DNA of 51,092 nucleotides. Origin: Cytophagales bacterium. GTDB lineage: Bacteria; Bacteroidota; Bacteroidia; Cytophagales; Spirosomataceae. The position numbers and the translations under genes are program-made. The stretch lies in NCBI GenBank assembly GCA_013298215.1, contig JAAFKE010000026.1:1-51092 (forward strand). The letters run 5' to 3'. How positions within the stretch are numbered: the first letter of the stretch is position 1; the number at the start of each line of letters is the position of its first letter. This document shows positions 1-7,435 of this stretch, piece by piece. The notes under the pieces were generated by a model, which had not been told where the DNA came from, searched no databases, and worked only from the letters and a program-made list of their open reading frames with translations.

Positions 1-399
1 AGAAGCAAAAGAAGAGTGGAAACATTTGACCAGTATCGTCAAAATCACCAGTGAACGTACAATCATAGCCAGTAATAAAGTTAGCTTTGAGACTCGATAT
101 TTTATTTGTAGTCAAGCATTTACTGCTGATAAGGTCTTATCAGCGGCTCGTTCGCATTGGGGCATTGAGAACAACCTCCATTGGAGCCTTGATGTAACAT
201 TTGATGAAGACCGCAGAAGAAACAGAATGGATAATTCTGCGGTCAATATGGCTTTTCTTAGGAGAATAACCCTCAATTTATTCAAAAAAGAAAGCACTAA
301 AATTTCGATTCAGCACAAAAGAGTCAAGGCTAACGGACAAAAAGATTTTTTGCATGAGGTCATCTTCAATTGTACTTAAATTTTAATGCGGTTGCCCTG
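1..399 (+). mobile_element. Right end of an ISAs1-family insertion sequence (partial)
   Basis: The window opens inside a transposase gene and its 3' flank carries ATGCGGTTGCCCTG at 386-399. This is inferred to be the right terminal inverted repeat, because its reverse complement starts CAGGGC, as I recall for this family. The left end lies outside the window, so the repeat pair and the target duplication (expected just after 399) cannot be confirmed here. Confidence 0.6.
2..379 (+). CDS. ISAs1-family transposase, C-terminal part
   Basis: The reading frame is open from base 2 and gives about 125 residues of the carboxy end of a DDE transposase. The stretch around HWGIENNLHWSLDVTFDED, followed by RRNRMDNSAVNMAFLRR, is the conserved block of ISAs1 (H-repeat-like) transposases, and the Glu of WGIEN is expected to be the last acidic catalytic residue. 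The start and the first two catalytic Asp lie left of the window, so intactness cannot be judged. The enzyme would move the surrounding element by cut-and-paste. Its position beside the AT-rich peptide locus makes it a plausible boundary of transferred DNA. Confidence 0.85.
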   Translation, partial: EAKEEWKHLTSIVKITSERTIIASNKVSFETRYFICSQAFTADKVLSAARSHWGIENNLHWSLDVTFDEDRRRNRMDNSAVNMAFLRRITLNLFKKESTKISIQHKRVKANGQKDFLHEVIFNCT

Positions 400-554
400 A
401 CTTATTAAAGGACGGAAACCAAGGATTGGGGATAAGTATCGGCTTAACAGATTCTTTTGTTGGTACAACCAGTTGTCAAAGGATTAACAAAAAAGAGTGG
501 CAGAAAGTAGGTATTATTTTCTGGGAGGGATTTAGATTAGTGAATTACCATCCA

Positions 555-1493
555 ATGATAAATAAAAAGTTTTATTTTAATGCAATGTTAACTAAGGTTG
601 TCATTTTTCTAAATCCCTTATTGCTATTTTTTATAGGCGTTAAGGTAGAGGCTCAACAGCTAAGGGGGCAAGCGTTTGATAAAGTTACTAAACTACCTAT
701 TGCCTATGCATTTATTACAGACTCAAAAAGGTCTTTGGGTGTGGTATCTGACTCAATGGGTATATTTTCAATCAGTGATATTAGTAAATATGATATGTTA
801 AAAATATCATCAATGGGCTATCAGTCTATCTATATCCTACCAAATGATACTCTTTTTCAGATTATTTATCTAAGTGAAATAAGTATATCGCTTCAAGAAG
901 TAAAGGTTGTCAAGAGAAAATATAAACGAATAAAAATGGGAGCCCAGGAGCGTTCGGCAGATGGAGAGTTTGGGGAAGGAATTAACCCTAAATACGAAAT
1001 GGCATTGTTAGTATCTAATCAAATTGGTAGAGAAGGAAACATACAGGCTATATCATACTATTTTACTAAGGGCAGTTCTGTTAAGATACCTTTTCGAATA
1101 CATATTTATACAAATCATAATGGAGTCCCAGGTGTAGAAATAACACCCACAGATGTGACAGTAAATACTTACAGAAGTAATGCTTGGAATAAATTTAATG
1201 TGTCAAAATATTTACTAAATATTCCAATCAATGGTTGCTTCGTTTCTATGGAATGGTTGAACGTAAAAGAAAATCTTGTGAAAAATAAAATTGAGAATAA
1301 ACAAAATATTATCCATAAGATAGGGCTAACCACGGAATTTTCAGAATCTATAAGTTTTACCCGTTCGGATTCAACACAATGGTATTCAACTCAGAAAATA
1401 TTTACTTTAGAAAGGGGGGTGATTTTCCCTCAGTTCATTATCTACAACCCCATGATTCGCATGGAAGTTTTGTTTGAAGAAAACGGCTTTTGA
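555..1493 (+). CDS. Exported protein with CarboxypepD_reg-like domain
   Basis: The frame opens at 426, but the ATG at 555 (or 585) places a good signal peptide at the start: MLTKVVIFLN, a hydrophobic LLLFFIGV core and cleavage near VEAQQ. After cleavage comes a carboxypeptidase-regulatory-like beta-sandwich of roughly 85 residues: LRGQAFDKVTKLPIAYAFI, then LGVVSDSMGIFSI, then ISSMGYQS. Bacteroidota often use such domains in secreted or outer-membrane proteins. The remaining ~200 residues I do not recognise; they look beta-rich. No peptidase motif is visible. The gene ends 92 bp before the GG-leader peptide on the same strand with no terminator between, so co-transcription is likely. A role in surface display or immunity for the peptide system is only inferred from position. 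Confidence 0.7.
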   Translation: MINKKFYFNAMLTKVVIFLNPLLLFFIGVKVEAQQLRGQAFDKVTKLPIAYAFITDSKRSLGVVSDSMGIFSISDISKYDMLKISSMGYQSIYILPNDTLFQIIYLSEISISLQEVKVVKRKYKRIKMGAQERSADGEFGEGINPKYEMALLVSNQIGREGNIQAISYYFTKGSSVKIPFRIHIYTNHNGVPGVEITPTDVTVNTYRSNAWNKFNVSKYLLNIPINGCFVSMEWLNVKENLVKNKIENKQNIIHKIGLTTEFSESISFTRSDSTQWYSTQKIFTLERGVIFPQFIIYNPMIRMEVLFEENGF

Positions 1494-1558
1494 TAATGGC
1501 ATATTCAACAGCGGATTTGCAAATCAACAATAAATCATTTTTTTTACTAACAAAAACG

Positions 1559-1574
1559 TGGCGGCGAACCGCCA
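1559..1574 (+). promoter_or_regulatory. Hairpin in the leader of the GG-peptide gene
   Basis: TGGCGG at 1559-1564 and CCGCCA at 1569-1574 form a perfect 6-bp stem around a CGAA loop, 11 bases before the ATG at 1586. In an otherwise AT-rich stretch this GC-rich hairpin stands out. It could affect translation start or mRNA stability of the peptide message. Function is inferred. Confidence 0.45.
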
Positions 1575-1585
1575 AACCAAACAAA

Positions 1586-1816
1586 ATGAACAAGTTAGCA
1601 AGTTTTAGCGATTTTGCCTTGACAAGGGGTGAGATGAAGAGGGTGACAGGGGGATATTGTAAAATTTACTTTGATACTGCAGATGGAGGATGTAGTAGTA
1701 TGGTTGTAGCAACCAATGCGAATAAATCTAAAGCTGTAAAGTGGGCAAATTCTCGAATCGGCGGGAGTTTTAGTGGAAGTAGTAAAATTACAGGCTACAA
1801 TATGACGTGTAGCTAA
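1586..1816 (+). CDS. Double-glycine leader peptide precursor (bacteriocin/RiPP-like)
   Basis: The frame is open from 1490, but the ATG at 1586 gives a typical precursor of 76 residues. Residues 1-23 form the leader: F10-A-L-T, then E16-M-K-R-V-T-G22-G23, the LSxxExxxVxGG pattern cut by C39 peptidases. The predicted core has 53 residues, begins YCKIYFDTADGGCSS, is rich in Gly, Ser, Asn and Lys, and ends NMTCS. It has three Cys (core positions 2, 13 and 52), so one disulfide with a free thiol, or a dimer, is possible. The leader resembles the GG-type natural product precursors of Bacteroidota. A C39 exporter and HlyD follow 3.2 kb downstream, with thioredoxins between, which supports secretion and oxidation. 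The activity (antibacterial, signal or other) is unknown. Confidence 0.8.
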   Translation: MNKLASFSDFALTRGEMKRVTGGYCKIYFDTADGGCSSMVVATNANKSKAVKWANSRIGGSFSGSSKITGYNMTCS

Positions 1817-1821
1817 AAGAT

Positions 1822-1866
1822 TAATGCCTCCTGAAAGCATAATATTGTGTTAGTAAGGAGGCATTA
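1822..1866 (+). terminator. Long-stem hairpin after the peptide gene
   Basis: TAATGCCTCCT at 1822-1832 pairs perfectly with AGGAGGCATTA at 1856-1866, an 11-bp stem with a 23-base loop. It starts six bases after the peptide stop codon. No U-run follows, so it may be a 3'-end stabiliser or a partial terminator that lets the peptide be made in excess over the downstream export genes. Confidence 0.55.
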
Positions 1867-1894
1867 TTGATACGTTAAAATTTACAGATTTCTC

Positions 1895-3256
1895 ATGATA
1901 AAAATCATTTTATTGCTGCTAATAACTTCAATTACATATTCTCAAAAGAATATCTCGGTAATACAAAGTCAGAACAATATTATTTTGACTCAATTATCAC
2001 CATTTGGTGAAGTAAAAGGTATTGAACTCACGAAAAAAAATAAATTTACTTTTATGTCCACGTCGAGCGACTTGGAATTTCACTATTTTCTCAATACCCA
2101 TTCTGAAAAAATATGTAGTTTCTTTGTGTTTCCTTCCGATACAATAAAAATTATTTTAGCAAAGAACGGACTATATTTACTAAAGGGTGAAAATCAAGCC
2201 GAATATGATCTATTGAGTGCATTAGAAAAAGACACGGTGGGTATTCTTTTTCACAACGAAGGAAGGCCGTATAGTTGGATTGATAGTTTTGAAAAATCGC
2301 GGCAACAAGCAAGATTTTGTTTTTGTAAGCGAGGTCAAATCATTGAATCATACAAAAGCAGCATTAGGCCAGCTTATTACGAGCTGCTTAAAACCTTGAA
2401 TTGGCTAACCCGATTAAATCACCTATTGGTCCCGTACAACCGTTGTACTCCTATTCCGCGTTTTGTGCCTCCAACACAGCACGAAGCCTATTTTGCCGAA
2501 ATAGATTCGCTTGTTGCAAGGTTAAACCAGATTGAGGCCAAATACCTACATGCGGTTTCGTTGTGGCTTTCGCCGATTCTTGTTAATTATTCCAATTATA
2601 GCGCCAGACATCTGCAAGACAATGTATTTGACTATAAATTCAAAGAAGCCTCAAATACTTTCAAGGGCGACTTGAAAAATATCTACCTAACGGGTTTGAT
2701 GCTCGATAAAGTGAACAACGAATATGTTAATGCAAATTACTTGGATACCTATTTTTTTGTTTGTAAAAATGAAGCTTATAAAAATAAAGTTCGACAAAAA
2801 CACCGTTCGCTTTATGAACTATCAACTAGCAAAGTCCTTCAAAATACCTTACTTAGTCGCGCCGAAAGTCCAGATATGAAATGGGGCGAAATAATCAAAC
2901 AACAAACTGGTAATATCGTTTACGTTGATTTTTGGGCAAGCTGGTGTGCTGGCTGTAAGCAAAATCTGCCGCATTTGGCAAGCCTAAAAAAGCGATTTCC
3001 GCAGCTACAAATTATTTTTATCTCAATAGACACTGACCCGCAACGTTGGCGGCAGGCTCTGCAAAGTTGGGGACACGCATCTTTGGGAAGTCACTATCGT
3101 TTAGACCCTCAAACGCAGTTAGCTACTATTTTGGCAAAGCCTTCTATTCCGCGTCAATCATTGATTGATAAAAAGGGAAGTTTCATAAGTATAGATGCCT
3201 ATCCACCAAATAGTAGCTTGTTGTTACAGCAGTTAGAAGATTTATTAAAACAATAA
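1895..3256 (+). CDS. TlpA-like periplasmic thiol-disulfide oxidoreductase
   Basis: A 453-residue protein with a short signal peptide (MIKIILLLLITSITYSQ). Residues ~20-330 form a long N-terminal region typical of Bacteroidota TlpA/DUF4369-type proteins. A thioredoxin fold starts near residue 340: VDFWASWCAGC with active-site C351 and C354, then LPHLASLKKRF, IIFISIDTDPQRW, and the cis-proline segment KPSIPRQSLID. Such proteins exchange disulfides in the periplasm, either reducing or oxidising. Its place between a three-Cys exported peptide and the exporter suggests that it acts on that peptide, but this is inference. The DNA is visibly AT-richer than the genes after 5 kb. The next gene starts 25 bp downstream. 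Confidence 0.85.
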   Translation: MIKIILLLLITSITYSQKNISVIQSQNNIILTQLSPFGEVKGIELTKKNKFTFMSTSSDLEFHYFLNTHSEKICSFFVFPSDTIKIILAKNGLYLLKGENQAEYDLLSALEKDTVGILFHNEGRPYSWIDSFEKSRQQARFCFCKRGQIIESYKSSIRPAYYELLKTLNWLTRLNHLLVPYNRCTPIPRFVPPTQHEAYFAEIDSLVARLNQIEAKYLHAVSLWLSPILVNYSNYSARHLQDNVFDYKFKEASNTFKGDLKNIYLTGLMLDKVNNEYVNANYLDTYFFVCKNEAYKNKVRQKHRSLYELSTSKVLQNTLLSRAESPDMKWGEIIKQQTGNIVYVDFWASWCAGCKQNLPHLASLKKRFPQLQIIFISIDTDPQRWRQALQSWGHASLGSHYRLDPQTQLATILAKPSIPRQSLIDKKGSFISIDAYPPNSSLLLQQLEDLLKQ

Positions 3257-3281
3257 CGCATGGCTGTTTTGTATATATACC

Positions 3282-4832
3282 ATGAAAAAAGTCTTCCTTA
3301 GAATCGCCCATATTATTAATTATTGCCTAATAGTCAGTCAAGTATTAGCGCAGCATTCCAACAAACAGATCGTTATTTTGTTCAAAAACCCTTGTACTGT
3401 TGATGCTTCATTCAAATCAACCAAATCTGGGGGACTTAGTAAAGACCATTTGATAAACCTCATTTATGACAATTCAAATGATTTTATTGAATCCAAAAAA
3501 AACAAAATCAATGAACCAATTAAAGTTGAATCAAGGGGAAATTATGTCGTAGTCAGACATTATCTCAATTATATGGATTTTAACGATTACCTTTTCCAAA
3601 CCAACGATTCAGTTCTAATCTCCTATCAGAACAAAATGCCTGCCGTTTCGGTGTTGAATAGAAATACCAAACAACATGATTTCGATGCCGAAGATGTATT
3701 CAAAAAGCGGTTTAAATTCAACGAATATTCTCCCCTTGGCAAATATTCTCAAGCAATTTTTCTGTTTGTTCGTAAATTATTCAATGACCCGAAAATGCTG
3801 AAAGAACAAAGAAAACTAACGCGGCAACAAATATCGGAACGCAATGCAAATGCGGTAACACAAATTAAAAACGAGCTTTACGCCGAATGTAAAAGCTATT
3901 TGAGAGGCTACGATTTATTTTTAGATTCGCTTAGCGCGGGGAACTTGATGTCGGAAGTGCCGTACCAATTTAACAAAGAAAAAGTAAGAAATTTAGCGTT
4001 GATTTTAGAAGTTGAGAATGACAAACTAACAGCGGAAGAAATGCAAAAGGTAGTTGCCCAATACAAAGTAAATTCGTTTGGCTATCCTGAATATTATCAT
4101 AGAGAATTTATAGTTTCAATCCGAGAAAAATACATTCTTCCACAAGCCAAATATTTAAAACTTGACGATGATAGAAATAAAGACCCCCGCGATGTGTACG
4201 CGTTAATTAAAAATAGTTCTGTTTTTTCAGAACAGGACAAAACATATTTAATGAGTCGTGAAATAAATAGAATCGCCCAGTTAATGCCCAAATTAGATTT
4301 TCAAGCGTATTTTAAATTATTCGAGCAAGATACCAAAGACTCCGTGTTGGTAAACGAAATACGGGAGCGATTTTTTTTGCAATTGCAGGAAGAAAGTACC
4401 GAAAAGACCGCCCTTGTTTTGATGAATGGGCAGAAAAGAAAGGTTTCGTTCGACGAAATCCGCGCGGCAAACAAGGGGAAAATAATCTTTGTAGATTTTT
4501 GGGCAAGTTGGTGTGCGCCTTGCCGAGCGGCCTTTCCCGAATCGGCGAAACTAAGGACGCGCTTAAAGGATAAAAATGTGGTATTTGTCTATCTGTCAAT
4601 TGATAAGATATTTGAGGACTGGACCAAAGCGAACAAAAAAGAAGGTCTTACGGAATATACCAACAGCTATTTGGTAGCCAATGTTAAAGATGCGTCATTT
4701 ATGAAACAGCAAAAAATAGATGCCATTCCGCGCTACATGATTTTTGATAAAACAGGTAAATTAGCATACCCTAACGCCCCCAGAGTTGAGAGTGCAGAAC
4801 TGGAGGCTTTACTCATTAAACTGGCTAATTGA
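3282..4832 (+). CDS. TlpA-like periplasmic thiol-disulfide oxidoreductase (second copy)
   Basis: A 516-residue protein with a signal peptide ending near VLAQH. The N-terminal ~390 residues are helical and charged and do not match a domain I can name. The C-terminal thioredoxin domain carries FVDFWASWCAPC with C411 and C414, then FPESAKLRTRL, VFVYLSIDK, and the cis-proline segment IDAIPRYMIFD. The CAPC motif differs from the CAGC of the previous gene, so the two may have different redox potentials. It is in the same direction as its neighbours, with a 25-bp gap before it, and it overlaps the next short frame by one base (TGATG). Likely part of the peptide export operon. Confidence 0.85.
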   Translation: MKKVFLRIAHIINYCLIVSQVLAQHSNKQIVILFKNPCTVDASFKSTKSGGLSKDHLINLIYDNSNDFIESKKNKINEPIKVESRGNYVVVRHYLNYMDFNDYLFQTNDSVLISYQNKMPAVSVLNRNTKQHDFDAEDVFKKRFKFNEYSPLGKYSQAIFLFVRKLFNDPKMLKEQRKLTRQQISERNANAVTQIKNELYAECKSYLRGYDLFLDSLSAGNLMSEVPYQFNKEKVRNLALILEVENDKLTAEEMQKVVAQYKVNSFGYPEYYHREFIVSIREKYILPQAKYLKLDDDRNKDPRDVYALIKNSSVFSEQDKTYLMSREINRIAQLMPKLDFQAYFKLFEQDTKDSVLVNEIRERFFLQLQEESTEKTALVLMNGQKRKVSFDEIRAANKGKIIFVDFWASWCAPCRAAFPESAKLRTRLKDKNVVFVYLSIDKIFEDWTKANKKEGLTEYTNSYLVANVKDASFMKQQKIDAIPRYMIFDKTGKLAYPNAPRVESAELEALLIKLAN

Positions 4833-5020
4833 TGATGAAATTTTGCAACGGTTATTTGCCGCCCAACCCCAAAAAATCGGCCATTGCCAAGCAATTTAAC
4901 ATCAGCAGCATTCCGCGTTACGTAGTCATTGGCAAAAACGGCAAACTAATCAATGCCAACGCGCCCCGTCCCAGCGACCCAAAAATTAGAGAGTTATTTG
5001 ATGAGTTGTTGAAAAAATAG
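4832..5020 (+). pseudogene. Truncated third TlpA-like protein (C-terminal remnant)
   Basis: This 62-residue frame starts at an ATG overlapping the previous stop codon. It encodes only the end of a thioredoxin domain: KSAIAKQFNISSIPRYVVIG, then KNGKLINANAPRPSDPKIRE. It matches the C-terminal ~45 residues of the preceding gene product (IDAIPRYMIFDKTGKL, then NAPR) and contains the cis-proline loop, but it has no signal peptide and no CxxC. The simplest reading is that a third tandem TlpA gene lost its 5' part by deletion. It is still in frame and still translatable, but a redox role is not possible without the cysteines. Confidence 0.7.
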
Positions 5021-5032
5021 AAATAGCATACC

Positions 5033-7411
5033 ATGAAAAACTTCCCCTTCTACCAGCAACTCGACCAAATGGACTGTGGGCCTACTTGCTTGCGCATGGT
5101 GGCCAAGCATTATGGACGTGGGTACTCCGTGGCGCGGCTGCGCGAGTTGTGCGAGATTGGCAAGGAGGGCGTAAACTTACTGGGCATTGCCCAAGCGGGC
5201 GAGGCCATTGGTTTCAAAACGCTGGCCGTGCGAGTAACCTTTGACAAACTAATAACCGAGGCCCCGTTGCCTTGTATTGTGCATTGGGGGCAAAATCATT
5301 TTGCAGTGGTTTACGACATTCGGCCCCGTTCGAGTAGGTGGCTTGGCCAGATTTGGGGCGGCAGGTCGGCCAAATCAGAGGCGTTGCCTACCAGCAATTT
5401 AACCCCAAAAACAAGGGAAAATAGCCGCAGTATTGTTTACGTCGCCGACCCTTCCATGGGTTTGGTGGAATACACCCAAGCCGAGTTTGAAAGCAAATGG
5501 ATTAGTACGGCATCAGAAAACGAGGGCGTGGGCATTGCCTTGCTCTTGGAGCCAACTTCTCGCTTGCTCAATTCCGATGCCGAAACGCCCACGGAAAGCA
5601 CCGCAACCAAGGTGGGTTTTGGGCAACTGTGGGGCTACTTCTGGAAATACAAAAGCCTGTTTGTTCAACTTTGTTTGGGTTTGTTGGTTGGTTCGTTGCT
5701 GCAACTCATCATGCCTTTTTTGGCGCAGTCGGTGGTAGATACGGGCATTCAAACCCGCAATTTGGGTTTTATTACATTGGTGCTGGTTGCCCAAGTGCTC
5801 ATTTTTGTGGGTCGCACTTCGGTTGAGTTGATTCGGTCTTGGATTTTGCTGCACATCAGCACGCGCATCAATTTGGCCATCATCTCCGATTTTCTGGCCA
5901 AACTGCTCCGTTTGCCCCTCTCATTTTTTGATTCAAAAATGACGGGCGATATTCTACAGCGCATCGGCGACCACAGCCGTATTGAGCAGTTTTTAACGGG
6001 AACGTCGCTCAATATGCTGTTCTCGATATTCAACTTACTGATTTTCAGCGTTGTGTTGGGCTACTACAACCTCACCATTTTTGGTGTTTTTGCGTTTGCC
6101 AGCGTGCTGTACGTGGGGTGGGTACTGTTTTTTCTGGGCTACCGCCGCAAATTAGACGGCAAGCGTTTTGCGTTGGCCTCGCAAAATCAAAGTTCATTGA
6201 TTCAGCTCATTACGGGTATTCAAGAAATCAAGTTGAACAACGCCGAACACCTCAAACGCTGGGCTTGGGAAAACCTGCAAGTGCGGCAGTTTAAACTCAG
6301 CATGAAGGGGCTGGCCGTTGGGCAATATCAGCAGGCGGGGGCGTTGTTTATCAACGAATCCAAAAATATTTTTATCAGCTTTTTGGCGGCTACGGCCGTC
6401 ATCAACGGCCAAATGACGCTGGGCGGCATGGTGGCTTTGCAGTACATCATCGGCCAACTAAACGCCCCCGTCGAGCAGTTTGTGCAGTTTATTCAGCACT
6501 GGCAAGATGCCAAAATAAGTCTGGAACGCCTCAACGAAATCCACACCCTCGAAGACGAAGGGAGCCCAAGCCCCGAAGGGAGCTTTAACTCGGTTTTCAA
6601 AAATACTTCATCGAGATCATTTCCCCCTCTCCTGTTTTTAGGAGAGGGGCAAGGGGTGAGGTTAAACAACCTCACCTTCACCTACCCAGGGGCGGGCAAC
6701 GAACCCGTTTTGAAAAACATCAACCTGCTCATTCCACAGGGCAAAATTACGGCCATAGTAGGCACCAGTGGCAGCGGAAAAACAACCTTGCTGAAACTAC
6801 TGCTGCAGTTTTATGAACCACAGCAAGGAAACATTGAAACCTCCGAAACCTCCCCCCTATTTTTAGGGGGGAATGAGGGGGGGAGTCGGGGGCTGGCTGG
6901 TTGGCGAAGCAAATGTGGAACGGTGCTCCAAGACGGCTTTATCTTTTCTGATTCTATTGCCAACAATATTGCCATCGGCGACGAGTCGCCCAACTTAACC
7001 AAGCTGCGCCACGCCGTGAAAGTGGCCAACCTGGAAGAGTTTGTGTACGGGCTGCCGTTGGGCCTAAACACCAAAATCGGCATGGAAGGAACGGGCATCA
7101 GCGGCGGCCAAAAGCAGCGCATCTTGATAGCCCGTGCGGTGTACAAAAACCCCGATTATTTGTTTTTTGACGAGGCCACAAGTTCGCTCGATTCAAACAA
7201 CGAGCGGGTGATTATGCAAAATTTGGCCACGTTTTTTCAAGGTCGAACGGTAGTGATTGTGGCGCATCGGCTCAGTACGGTAAAAAATGCCGACCAAATT
7301 GTGGTTTTAGAACACGGACAAGTGGCCGAAATGGGTACGCACGCCGAATTGGCGCGTTTGCAGGGCAAATACTACGAATTGGTTAAGAATCAGTTGGAAC
7401 TGGCGAGTTAA
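5033..7411 (+). CDS. Peptidase-containing ABC transporter for GG-leader peptides
   Basis: A 792-residue exporter of the bacteriocin-processing type. Residues 1-150 form a C39 peptidase: Q9, catalytic C15 in MDCGPTCLRMVAKHYG, H89 in QNHFAVVYD and D139 in VYVADP. A membrane domain follows (~200-480). The ATPase domain has Walker A GTSGSGKT (577-584), signature ISGGQ (~688), Walker B YLFFDEATSSLD (~707-718) and the VAHRLST H-loop. The protein should cleave the leader after Gly-Gly and export the core with ATP. Oddities: a ~35-residue insert between the catalytic His and Asp (about 97-133), and two inserts in the ATPase domain (about 507-544 and 604-624) that are encoded by palindromic elements. 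All catalytic motifs remain in frame, so it is likely functional. Twelve bp separate it from the TlpA remnant. Confidence 0.93.
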   Translation: MKNFPFYQQLDQMDCGPTCLRMVAKHYGRGYSVARLRELCEIGKEGVNLLGIAQAGEAIGFKTLAVRVTFDKLITEAPLPCIVHWGQNHFAVVYDIRPRSSRWLGQIWGGRSAKSEALPTSNLTPKTRENSRSIVYVADPSMGLVEYTQAEFESKWISTASENEGVGIALLLEPTSRLLNSDAETPTESTATKVGFGQLWGYFWKYKSLFVQLCLGLLVGSLLQLIMPFLAQSVVDTGIQTRNLGFITLVLVAQVLIFVGRTSVELIRSWILLHISTRINLAIISDFLAKLLRLPLSFFDSKMTGDILQRIGDHSRIEQFLTGTSLNMLFSIFNLLIFSVVLGYYNLTIFGVFAFASVLYVGWVLFFLGYRRKLDGKRFALASQNQSSLIQLITGIQEIKLNNAEHLKRWAWENLQVRQFKLSMKGLAVGQYQQAGALFINESKNIFISFLAATAVINGQMTLGGMVALQYIIGQLNAPVEQFVQFIQHWQDAKISLERLNEIHTLEDEGSPSPEGSFNSVFKNTSSRSFPPLLFLGEGQGVRLNNLTFTYPGAGNEPVLKNINLLIPQGKITAIVGTSGSGKTTLLKLLLQFYEPQQGNIETSETSPLFLGGNEGGSRGLAGWRSKCGTVLQDGFIFSDSIANNIAIGDESPNLTKLRHAVKVANLEEFVYGLPLGLNTKIGMEGTGISGGQKQRILIARAVYKNPDYLFFDEATSSLDSNNERVIMQNLATFFQGRTVVIVAHRLSTVKNADQIVVLEHGQVAEMGTHAELARLQGKYYELVKNQLELAS
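5350..5376 (+). repeat. Inverted repeat inside the C39-domain insert
   Basis: GATTTGG at 5350-5356 and CCAAATC at 5370-5376 are perfect inverted arms with a 13-base loop. They lie in the part of the exporter gene that codes for extra residues between the catalytic His and Asp of the C39 domain. This may mark a decayed inserted element. Confidence 0.35.
6556..6663 (+). repeat. In-frame palindromic element(s) in the exporter gene, copy 1
   Basis: CCCCTCTCCT (6624-6633) and AGGAGAGGGG (6640-6649) form a perfect 10-bp stem with loop GTTTTT, followed by CAAGGGGTGAGGTT. Just before it lies GGGAGCCCAAGCCCCGAAGG, which looks like a second small element. On the minus strand this type reads LTPCPSPKNRRGG, a string I know from dispersed small palindromes of Bacteroidota. 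Here it is translated as part of the ABC protein, between the end of the membrane domain and the first ATPase strand (LNNLTFTYPG). Confidence 0.65.
6846..6893 (+). repeat. In-frame palindromic element in the exporter gene, copy 2
   Basis: CCCCCCTA (6852-6859) and TAGGGGGG (6864-6871) pair around a TTTT loop and are followed by AATGAGGGGGGG. The translated insert (TSPLFLGGNEGGSRGL) replaces the usual short hairpin between the Walker A helix region and WRSKCGTVLQDGFIF. The minus-strand reading PPSFPPKNRGE is again typical of dispersed palindromes. It sits in a surface loop of the ATPase fold, where an insert could be tolerated. Confidence 0.65.
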
Positions 7412-7435
7412 TTTCGCGCAAAAGCAACCTACACC

